Assembly: GCA_012845835.1 (NCBI GenBank)
Contig: JABAKD010000002.1
Span: 4,232,001-4,296,000, forward strand
Direction of reading: 5' to 3'
Origin: Undaria pinnatifida
Lineage: Eukaryota; Sar; Phaeophyceae; Laminariales; Alariaceae
DNA length: 64,000 bases
Part shown: in pieces, positions 35,601 through 47,600 of the stretch
How the letters are laid out: every line of letters begins with the position of its first letter
How positions within the stretch are numbered: the first letter of the stretch is position 1
Translations under genes and position numbers: made by a program
Notes under the pieces: generated by a model
The model's input: the letters and a program-made list of their open reading frames with translations, nothing else
Database searches by the model: none
What the model was told of the DNA's origin: nothing

Positions 35601-38600
35601 ACCCCGCTCCTTAAATAAGCAGGCCGCTGGTGAAGTACAGATCATGCGTACCACGCAACAATCACGAGTGTGTGGGTTCTGAACTATCTCATACACATTT
35701 GATCGCCTTGTATCCTCTGCGCAGTCGTGGCGGTGGCGATACAGCGGCCTCTTCTTCCTGCTAGACACAAGACATTTCCAATTGACATCCAAAAGCTGTT
35801 GTCCGATCCGAACCCCGACCCGGGTGCCGATGTATCGATGCTTCCGATGCCATGTGTCGAGTACTATACACTAGATATCACCCCCGTAAACGTGGTATAC
35901 CTGCCAGCCCCTGAATATTGGAAGATAGCACTGGAGTGGTGATGTTCACCGACGGCAATGTTGCGGTAGGAAACATGATATTTCGAGTGCAGCCGAAATA
36001 ATCTTGAACTATTCTGCACGTGCGACCGTTTAAACGAACTTCTCACATGCTGTATATATGTATCAACATCACGAACCCATATTTGATAAAGCTCCGGAAA
36101 CCTCGCTCGGCACTGGGCGGGGGACGCTGGTTGTGGTTTGAGGCCACGGAACAAGTTTGTACTGACATAGTTATCAACTTTCACTTTGGTCCTGTACTAT
36201 GTTTTCTATCGCACAATGTGTGGTGTGAGCGTCGGAGATTATCGCTCGCAAGTATCTTAATACGGCAGACGAACATTTAGGGAAACCGATCGTATGTACA
36301 TATATCACTCGTGATTTATAATTGAACGGCGTCGAGCCGGTGTTGGTTAACGCTCTTCCAGCTCTATTCAACACTTCAGGAGGAGAATGGTTTCCCTTTC
36401 TAAGTACGGGCTGCCGCTGTTCTGCTTCGTTGTCAGGTGCTATTTCCGAGTATGCCTGCATTTTGATTGTGGACGGCAACCCGATCTTCACCCACAACTC
36501 AGCCTACGTCAACGGAGGTGGGAAGGGCGAAAGACCAGGGCTTCGATACATTATTCAGTCTCAACGTTACCTGTTGATTTTCCAACCACGATATTGTAGG
36601 TGGCTGTTGTTGCGCGTGCGTAAGGGTCAAACCCAAACCATGATATAAACCCCCGACACACCACACGCCTGTCGGGACATCAAATATACTAAGCACATAA
36701 ACTGATGACTTCGACGGCATTCAGGTTTAAAAGCAACGTGTCAACCCCAAGAACATAGAGGGTTCATCATGTGTGCCTTAACCTTGTCGTGATTTGTAGG
36801 TGCCATACACTCCGCAGAGGCGGAACGCATCATGATGAAAGGAGGCATGGAGTTCATAGACAACGCGACCGGGGGGAGAGGAGGGGCAATTTCAATTCGA
36901 AGTCCGGGCGAGTTCGGTATTAACGGGGGGATATTCAAACGCAACACAGCTTTTCTCGGCGGAGCCGTATATTTATCCGTATTTGAAGACACCCAGCGAG
37001 CACTAAGTGCTTGCGATTTCGAGGACAACACGGCGGCGGATGGAGGCGCGCTCTATTTGGACACTGGAGGGGGGTTGGACAGGATCACGTCTTCAAACTT
37101 CCGTGGTAACTTGGCAGGTAAGAGCGCAACTTCAAATGTTTTGGATTGTGTGATGGCACTGATCACGCGCTGTACTAGCAGCAATGTCCTGTCTTGATCG
37201 GTTTATATTAAGGCTTCATCTAGATGTGGTTTCAAGGACAAAAAAATTGGAAGTTGACGTTGGCTACGATATATAGCTTCTGAAATCCATCCACGGTCCA
37301 GTCATAAGAAAAAATGGTGACGTCGGCAGCGCAATTACCACCTAGTGGTGTCATCAATTGAAATTGATGGTCATCTGGGAGTTCGTAGAAGTCGTAGAGC
37401 GAAAACGTGTTTACGAGTCCCTGTGTCTAAATAACAATATTAGCTACCAGATATGATGTATTCCATCGTTAGTGATACGAACCCCCCTGAGGACGTCAGA
37501 GAGACGGTATCACGATGATCATTAACTATCGAATAATTGGCCACAGTCTGATTGTTTTTGGCATTCAACCGAATCAATCCAAGACCAAGGCTACGGTAGG
37601 GGGGTACCCCCGTTTTCACTGGTGTGTTTGAGCCACTCGCACGAGTAGCTCTGTACCCTACGGATGAAGATGGTTTAGGAACTTGGTTTGCCGCAGCTTA
37701 GATCACCTTTGCAGTGCGAATTGATTTCGTCAACGTAAAACATAAAGAAAACGTAAGATTGCATAGAAAAAAAGGGGTTACTCGCGCGAGTGACCCCTAG
37801 CCACTGAAATAAAAGGCCCAAAAGGGGACCCCCCTACCGTAGCCTGGGTCCCAAGGAGCGCTGACACCTTAACAGCATGATCATAGTCGTACTAGTCATC
37901 CTCTTAAGGCTTCATATAGGCTGATATAAAGACTCAAAATGCAAGTGGTTTAATCCCTATCGCTGAGCCTCAAGCCGTTTAACACAAGTTGTACGCGAAT
38001 GTTCTATATGTGAAACCTTATACGCGTGTATCAACATTGTGCATGACCACGGGCATTGTTGACGATACAAAAATCTGCATGATAATGACCAACGTTATAC
38101 CTCTCAGCAATCACAGCAACATCATCGTCACAGTCGGCACCGCTGCCATATCTAGCATGATGGTGACATCGTGCTATCGTCATGATACTCGTCATCTTCA
38201 TCATTATCATCACCATCATAATTACCATACCAATCTTCATCATCATCATCATCATCGTCAGCGTCCTCATCAACATCAGAGTCCTCCTCGTCATCATTAC
38301 CATCGTCAACGTCATCATCATCGTCGTCGTCATCATCCTCCAAATCATCATCACCCTCCTCATGATGATATTCACCATAACGATAATCATCAACATCGTC
38401 ATCATCACCATCATCATCTTTACCATCATCGTCATCATCATTATCATCATCACCATCTTGATCATCATCACCCCATCATCACCGTCGTCGTCATCGTCGT
38501 CATCATCATCATCTTCGTCATCATAATCTTCGGCATGATCATCGTCAGCATAACCACTACCGATCAAGGCTACTATAAGGGGGGGTGCCTCAATTTTTAC

Positions 38601-41600
38601 TACGCGAGTGACTCAGTACCCCACTGACACAAACACGTTGGGATATTGTTTTGGCGCAGCCTAGCTAACCGTCCCATTTGCGATTCATATCGAGAAATTA
38701 AGTTATCACGAAAGGCTGTGGTCGCAAGGACCAGGGGGGTCACCCGCGCAAGAACACCGATCCACAGCAAAAAGCGTCCCCGGAAGGGACGCTCCTACGA
38801 AAGCATTGGCCTATCATTTCCATCAGAATCATCATTTCGTTAGATCTTCCATCACCATAACCATCGTCGTGACCATAATCATCGGCGTCATCATCAGCAG
38901 TAGCATACCCACCACCATAATCGTAACCATAATCGTAACCATAATCGTAACCATAATCGTGAGTCGTCGTTATTCGTCACCGTCATCAAACTATATCGCA
39001 ATCACCGTTATCATCATGCCCTCTAAACTATCGCAATATTCAGCAATTATCCAATGCTGCGAATCGACGCCCTGATTCCGATACGAGCTTCAAAGGTAGC
39101 AACGAAGGTTACGCGGATATCACTTTTGATGGAGAACCAAACGAGATGTGTATGATTGTTGGAAGTGATGCTTATGGCAAAAAAGTGAAAGCGAAAACAA
39201 AGAAGAAGGAATACAGAGAACGGAGACGAAACAAAGAGAACAAAAAATGTGACGATAGAAGAAGTGATGGGAGTGATCGAAGTGGGGCTGACAGTCACCT
39301 AATGAATATCCATGCTTCGGGCACATGTACTGTTCGGGATATCGTGGTGGCCGACAGACCGTCTTATGGCAGAGCTGCCGTGAACTAATCCCCCCAGTGT
39401 CCTGTTGGGCAGCTGGTAAACTAGTGACAACTTTCAATACTATTCATCGGTGGGAAATAACACACCGACTTTCCCCGCATATCGTGGTTCTCCACATCTT
39501 TAATCCCATATTTTCGTGTACTCAGGTTATGACTACAATCAACTAGATATTCATTGTCAACTGCAGGGTCCGTTGCAACATGCCCTCTCATGAGAAGGCT
39601 GTAACTAGAAGAGCCTGACACTCAAAAAATAATATTTAGAAATGGTACGTCGTGTTCCGATCCGTGCATGAACAGCGGCAATATGGATGTAACGATTTCA
39701 AGAAAAATCATAATACGAGTGGAACAACATATTCAGACCTTCTATATGAACATTTTTCATATGGAAGGAATCATGTAGCAATGTGATGTTGTTGTAAGTA
39801 CCAGCGAGCAAAATTCTAGCCCAAACGCGCCAACCGGTCTGGTGGATGTTCAGGACGGCTCTTGAATTGATACTTAGAGCTACATGAATAGCAACAAGCT
39901 AGAATGTTGTGGGCGATCATCCAGTACAGTGAGCATGCGTACTGTTCAATTTTACGTACGTGCATAACGGAAAGAAATTCCATAAATACACTTAGTACGA
40001 CTAAATACTACGATATGTGAAGTCACATCAGAAGAAGCTGTGCTCGCGAAGCTCTTTCGTTGATCGGCGATATATCTCCAAGCAAAGTTATGTCTCAGAA
40101 GATATCTGCTGTTCGGCGACTGAGCCGTTTCAGATGAATCCTTGAAACTGCTCTTAATTCTCCGAACATTCTGCTATGTTTCGTGTGGGCTCGGTGTATG
40201 ATAGATGACGGACCGTATCATTGTATACAGCGATGGTACGGTATTAATACTCGCACGAATGAAAACTAGCGTAACCGGCCAAGATGATTCAGGAGCACCC
40301 CCCCCCCAACACAAAAAAACAGTAAGAATGGCAGCGAATCTGGCTCGGGATGCTTATGGATCTTCGGCTCCCTGGTGCGTTCGCTTCGTTGCTGTTGGTA
40401 TTGCCGTTGTTGTTACTGTTAAAACTGATGATGCTGTAGATGTTGATGATTGTGACGCTTGTGGCGGTGACGATGATCAAAGTGGACCTGACAAAAAACG
40501 TTGTAGTGTTCATTCGTGGTCGTGGCGCTTTGGTAGTGCTCCTAGAGGGCTGCCTCCAGGCTGGTGGAGTGGATGTTGTGCTTTCAATTTGTTGATGTCG
40601 ACTTGTTGAGCGATGAGGTGCGCTGTACTCGTTCGCGTTCGTGCGGCGTACTAATTATGCTGCGCCCTGAAGGAGGAGCGCAGAATAAAAAAAATAACAC
40701 TCCCTTCTTTGGGAGAGGAGTCGGAAAGGTCTCAGCATGTCGACAAAGCTAGTTGTACGGAAAGATTTGGAGCTATTCAACCAGTTAGATAGTCCACATA
40801 TTGGATTTTAGATGCCAACATTCAGGTCTTTGGGGGTAAACTTGGTAAGAGTGTCATCGAGCTGGCGTTTAGTTACCTGGCCGTCGACGATACTTCGAAG
40901 TATATCCCTGTCTAAACCTGAACGATAAAAGCGTGGAGAGTGAGCTTTACGAGAGGTTTATTAGTGGCACGGCACACAGGTTGTTATTCACCGTGGTCGT
41001 AATGCCGCGAGATGAGTCCCCAGGCTTATAAAGGTGCAGATGCTGTTCGTCGTTGTTATTGTGGTTGTTTGTTGTTGTTGTTGGTGTTGTTGTTGTTGTT
41101 GTTGTTGTTGTTGGTGTTGTTGTTGTTGTTGTTTTTGTTGTTGTTGTTGTTGTTGTTGTTCTTGTTGTTGTAGTTGTTGTTGATGTTGTTATTGTTGGTG
41201 TTGGTGTTGGTGTTGGTGTTGGTGTTGTTGGTGTTGTTGGTGCTGTTGTTGTTGGTGTTGTTCTTGTCGTTGGTGGTGGTGTTGTTGTTGTTGATGTTGA
41301 TGTACGTGTTGTTGTTGTCGCTGGAGTGGGAACCTCTGCTGTAGAAGACGTTGCGCAGTAGTCGTAGACATTCGTGGTTTGCGAGTAGTCGGTCTGAAGT
41401 TTCGTCGTGAAGCTGACTTTTCCCCAGCTGTCGTAGTATTGTGGCGCTTCGATGACGGCGATACCAGTTTCAAAAGACGACGAACTACTGTCGAGTCGGC
41501 GCGTTTGGTGCAGGCTGCTAGGTCCGAAGATGCAGCTGATTGCCGCTACGATACGTGCATGATTAGAAGCCCCTTCGCTACGAGCAGAAGCCTGTGAAGC

Positions 41601-44600
41601 ATGATTGAATGAGGAGAAGGTTTTCCGTTATGATGGCCGTTGATCTGCTCCTTGCGTGGTAGCTTGACAGAAGTCTGGATCTTACCGTTCCTGTCGTAAC
41701 GTGACGGCAGTTTTACGATATGCCTCGACGCGTTAAAACGTGAAAACGGTTTGGTGGAAAGAATCATCCCACGATAGGGATTGCAGTGTTTTCGTTAAAA
41801 AGTTCCTGGGCGATTGATTTCCTCGTGTGAGGAACTGCCGGTCAATGAAGTACTTTCACGAGTACAATATATGTATGGAGCAAGGCATAAACGGTTGGTC
41901 GGGGTGTCCGAACAAATGCCTTCGAAGTTATTTTTCGAGTGAGATATTGAGTTCATCATCTCTAAGGAGCTCAGTGACTTTCTAATGCAACCCCTAACGT
42001 GGGATGGCTCGAAAGTTAAAGCTCCGTTTCTCCGAGGCTGACACGCACTCTAGCTGGAGATGCTCCGTTTGGGCTGAAAGTGATATCTCCGTCGTTAGGC
42101 TGGGCAGCCGAAAAAACAACGGCCTTGCTGTACGTGGCTGCTTGTTTGATGTTCTCAGCAAATATATGAACTTTCACGAGGATACATACTTTATATACTT
42201 GGTACTTCTTGGTAGGTTGAATTGGATGTAGGTGAAAGCTCCGTTTCTCCGAGGCTGACACGTACCGCTAGCGACAAAACGTGAACGCCATTGCTGGAGA
42301 TACCCCGTTTGAGCAGAAAGTGATATCTCCGTCGTTAGGCTGGGTAGTCGAACAACCAGCGACGTTGCTGTACGTTGCAGCTTGTTTGATATTCTCGTCT
42401 ATTTATGGTTTTCACGAAGACTATTGCTTGTATGTACTTCGTAGGTCAAAGGGAACGGTTCTAGTGACGACTTCGAGCGTTATGTAGCTCGAACCCGGAC
42501 TACGCACCTGCTGCAGGCGCGAAATGGAGTAGCAGCATCCTTACCTGCTTCTCGCGAAGATGTTGAAAATAGTTTCGTCTCCATGTTGTTGTTGGTGTAC
42601 TTGACGTAGTCGTTGATAAGATTTTTCATTGTCGAAACTGATATTTCTTCTTGAATATACCAGAGAAATCCTCCGCACTCGAGAATAGAAATCCTTCAAC
42701 GAATCTCTGGGAAACGCGTGCCGAACTCAGCCGGCGTCGTGGCTTGGTGCCAGTAGATCAAATGAGGAGGCTCATAACCTTGCACAATGATGGGAATCGA
42801 GGCCTTGACTGTTTAATGTGAGCTGTAGAGGTCGTCCCGAAGTGTCTGTGAAGATTTGCTGTGATTGGGGAGATGAGAAAAGGGTTTTGGAAAGTAGCTA
42901 CTCGTATCATGGCCAAAGGCTGAAAATCAAAGGAGAAAAAGAAACGAAATAGAAAAAAAACAAGATACGAGGAAAACGAAATAGATATTGACAGACGAAG
43001 TGATCGAGGTGGCGCTTTTCGTCACCAGACCGACACCGCGCAATCACCCTGCTACGGGCAGATGTACTCTACGGGTGGTCGTACTGGTCGACAGACCGCC
43101 TCATTGTAAAGTTCCCTGCAGTGCTTCCTGCAACGTACCGAAATACTTACGGTGGTAGGTTAGAGACAATTATTAGAATATCTAGCACACCACCGGGAAT
43201 ATTTGCAACTTTCCCTACAACATTCCCCGATTCTTGTGGTGGTAGGCTAGGTACAACTTGAGCACACATTTCACCGGCGGGAAGCAATAAACCGAGTTTC
43301 CCCGCGTATTGTATTTCTCCGTATCTAGAATGAGACATTTAGTGTACGTGGGGTAGGGACCAAATAGATACCAGTGACTACAGGTACACGTTCCAATAAT
43401 CATCATTCTTATCATCATCATCATCATCATCGTCATCGTCATCATCATCGTCATCGTCATTATCATCATCATAATCATCGTCATCATCGTCGTCGCCAAT
43501 ATTATCGTCATTGTCATCTAACGCATCCAACCAATCATCGCACCACCATCAGCATCTTGACCATCCTCCTCAAACCGTCACCTTCAATTTCACAATGATC
43601 TTCATCGCCAGCTTCAAACGCATCACCACATGTTTATATATATATATATTTATATTGCAGCAATGGTTCTAGCTACCGTAGAAGCATACAGTAATAACAT
43701 TATTTTCATACGCCACTAGCCCGGAACCCACATACGGTATTCCGATCTTCTTGTAGCTGATCCAGCGTAACTAACCAACCCATGAAGATATATTAAGCAA
43801 TTATTGTGACACCAAAACGTAAAGAGACAGTACAGCATATCTTTCAAATGAGTTTTGTCCTTTAAATCGACCCCTCTACAACGGTCCCTCTAGCGTATCC
43901 CTCGCCCTCTATCCCTCATCGCCATATAGACTAAGCATGCACAGTTGTATGGCAGTCCTCGAAACCGCAGAGCAGCACTCGCACTCTATAAAATAGTGAC
44001 GTAAAGAGGCCGTGCGGCTTCTCTTGCAAATAGAATATTCTCCATTCAATCGGCCCGTCGAGAGCGGTCTCTCCAGCGCACCCCTGCCCTGCTGTCCTTC
44101 ATCATCGCCCTATAACCATGCACTTGTGGATATACGGTTGTCCTCGAAACCAAACAGATCAGCACCCACGCTCTACAAAATATGTCCGAAGTCAGACATC
44201 TGCCCGCTTTCGTCAAGGAAAACTCTAACTTCAAGGTTTCCACCAGTAGGTCTCTACGCCTCCCCGAAAAACGATCGGAGCAAGAACTCCCCAGCTCGCG
44301 CCGTGTGCGCCGAGCCTTTCCTGATATCCATGTTGGATAGGAACTTCGAGGCGTGTCCGCACGTGCGTGGAATGTAAGGAGGCGATACCTGATAAATTAC
44401 ATTTTGTCCAGAACCAGCTATGTAGTACATACGACGACCATACCCAAGCTGGAAAACGCATCAAAACCGCTATCACATCGGCGACAATTCACGATCTACC
44501 GGTTTCCCATTCAGACAACCTCGTCTTGTCAATAACATCATCAGTCCTGCTGTTACTTGCTTTGTCTATCCAAGCTGCAAGATATGGTGTACGACGTAGC

Positions 44601-47600
44601 TCGTTCAGATGTTACCCAGTTCAGTTGCACGCAAAGCATGAATGCTAATTGTGTTCTGGGAAGTCGGAATGATTAATGTTGCTATGACAGTTGGCGACGT
44701 ATGCAGCACTCCGGGAAATAAAACGACACCACCAGGGAATAAACACACATAGGGTACAGATACACTCGTGCGCATAAGGTTAGTCTAAAGCATGTGGTGC
44801 AGCAATACCAAAACAATTAGAAGGAAAACTTGCCCATGACCTCGCTTTAGGCAACACATTTTTTTTCGGGGTTCTCTATGAATTCATTAAATTAAAATGC
44901 TATTCGCTAACACCGGGCAGTATGTTTAACACAGCACCAAACGAAGCAAATCTACCTGGGCTTCGAATTGCAGGATACAAGCCGGTCAGGTCTCATAGCC
45001 CATACCGACGTAGCACTCGATTGCGGCGACGAGAACGCAATCCCACATATGTTTCATGACATTATTCACTGTCTACACACTTCCGACTATTCGTTTGCGT
45101 TGCCAAACGTAACTATCATCGTCTCCGCCTCCCCTGCCGGACCATGGGTTCGAAGCCTTGCATATCTTACTTATATGCGCCCTCCATAGCCTACTTGGTG
45201 GTGAACAATGCAACATGTAAGGTCGATTTGGCGAGCTCGGCACCCGCCCGACTGCGTAGGAAATTGTGTCTGGGCAAACGTTGACAAACGGAGAGAGCGA
45301 GAGCGCGGGGTAGCAACGACAACAAAATTACAGCGGGAATAAAGCTGAACTCTCTGCGCAATGAAAGTAAGGGCACGTTCCAACGACAAGACTGTAACAG
45401 ACGTATTCCCACGGCTTGTTAAGGAGCTAGAAACAAAAGCAAAAAGTACAAACCCCAAACGTCCCCAAACCTTGCGCGATCGAATTCCTCCCACCGACGT
45501 ATACCAGCGACATCGGGAGGAGCGGTGTACCACATCGGAGTTATGCAAATCTCCCACGCCATATTTTCCGAGAACCAGGCCGGCGAAGAAGGATTGGCTA
45601 TTACAAGTCTCGGGTCCACCAGTGTCGATTTGGAAAGTGTCACCTTTATCGATAACTCCAAGCACTGCCCTCTTGGCGAATTCGGCTACGAGAAGGTACG
45701 GCCTACCGGGACTTTGACGTCTCAAGCTTTTGTCCTGCATTCTTGGTTCATGTCATCTTAAACACCGTCATGGAATGGGTAGAGAAAACTCGCCAAACAG
45801 ATACCTGGTAGTCTATAAGGGGGTGTGTTCATTGAGGTACATGGGCACTCGTCGGCCGAGTGGAGAAAACACAGCAGTGAAAAAGGGAGTACCCCCGCTG
45901 CCGTAGCGGCCGTCGTCGGCCGGAATTATGTTGTTAATTAAAGTGCGTGTCGCATACGTGCGCGGTGTAAGATTTTCGTGGCTGCTTCCACGAACAGCTA
46001 TGTTTACCTACACCTTGTAGACGCATATCGTCAGCTGAATAGCTGTTGGGGGGATTCCAAACGTAATTGTATACTTCAAAGTGTATATATATAGGCAGCG
46101 TGCTCCAAACGGAAAATCGTCCTCCAACCTGTGGCCGATTGTTCACCGGAGGGTTCGAGTCGAAGAGTGTTTCACGCACGCAAATCGAGCAAGCAGAGAG
46201 TACATTTCAGCTTATTTCCGTAGATACAGGAGCCCGATACGATACTATTTTACAACAGACTACTTGCGCGTACTTTTCACAACAAATATCTCTGCGAACT
46301 CGTGTTACAATGCGGGTGGCACGTTGTAGTCAGATCTGACATTATCAACGGCGCTCTTCAGCTGAAGACCTACTGCAAGCTGATATTGTTCAGGTTTCGC
46401 AGCAATCGTGGGTGTATGCCAAGGCCATGAGTTTTTCACCAGGTTTCTGCATCGTTTGGTTTTCAAGATCGTTTTTGGGGGGACGGTATAGAACTCATCC
46501 AGTAAGGAGTCTTCAAGACAAGAGACTAGGCGCATGCCTACTGACCAAGAGGACCGTGAGAGGATCGCTTTCTTGGCCTTTCTTTGCAGTGAATCGGGGG
46601 CCTTCGCGCGAGAGACCCCCCTGTTTCTGTGCGGTGTTAAGCGTTTTGTGCTGTTTTGTTTTGGCTGCATTTGGATCCGGGATGGAATGGTCATCGACGC
46701 TGCGCCAAAACCAACTTGAAATACTCTTCGTCCGTAAGGTACGGAGTCACTCGTGCTCGCGAGTGGCTCAAACCCGGCGATGAAATTCGGGGCACACCCC
46801 TGTGGCCTTTGCCTACTATAGCACCTCTGTGTGCTCTGGTCAAAACCAAGAAGACGCGTGCTACGACAGACGCGCACAGCAAGGTTTTTCTGAGGATTCT
46901 CACCTCAAGAGTGAGCTTAAGAAATGTCCTTCTTAACCCAACAAATTACTTTGGACCAATGCTGCGACAAGGGGGTCCCTTCCGCGACCCTTTTCTTCAT
47001 TGGCTCAGGATCCCTCGCGCGAGTGACCCCCCTGTTCCATGCTGTCATAGGCTTTCGTGCTGATTGGAGTTTTCGATATGACTCACCAATGGGATGGTTT
47101 GCTACGCTGAGCCAAACGAACCACCTAACCTGTATGTGTCAGTGGGGTATAGGGTCACTCGTGCAAGTGGTTCACACCGGGTAGTGGAAATTTGGGGGGG
47201 TATCCCGTACCGTGGCCTTGATCTTCGGAAAAAATATACTTGCTTTATCGCGGATGAAAAACCCCATGGCCTAGGTACAGGACGAGAATCATGCAAAAAC
47301 ACCAGCCTTCTTCCGACGACTTTGGGTTAACGAACCCCGCTAGATTTAGAACCCGTTGCGGACGAAATGTGCTACCTCTATCGTAGCACGCGTGAAGAAA
47401 GCCTTTGATACGAACTATATTGTCAAAATAAGGCGTACGGTAGGGGGCGGCGCACATTTCAGGTCGGTTTTTGCAGTGTGTCTGGGTCACTCGCACGCGA
47501 GTGACCCCCCCTGTGTCTTTCTGGTCATGAGCGTTCGTGCTGCTGCATTTTGGCGATATGATCTGCAATGGAATGTTAAGCCACTCACGCTGCACGAAAA

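Larger units (their letters stand above)
39075..43340 (+). repeat. Two diverged copies of a duplicated intron block
   Basis: 39150-39540 and 42900-43340 share an A-rich AAGAAACGAAA-type stretch, a GGGCA(C/G)ATGTACT word, GTGGCCGACAGACCG / CTGGTCGACAGACCG, GGGAA(A/G)(T/C)AA...CCGA(C/G)TTTCCCCGC and a following ATC or TTG array. Between them are further TTG (41044-41310) and unassigned sequence. Confidence 0.5.

Noticed and set aside
37989-38627. 212-codon His-rich frame and its Asp/Met-rich antisense
   Set aside because: Produced by the ATC microsatellite; no conserved part outside it.
46305-46877. 190-codon minus-strand frame
   Set aside because: It overlaps a MITE-C copy, and such frames shift between copies.
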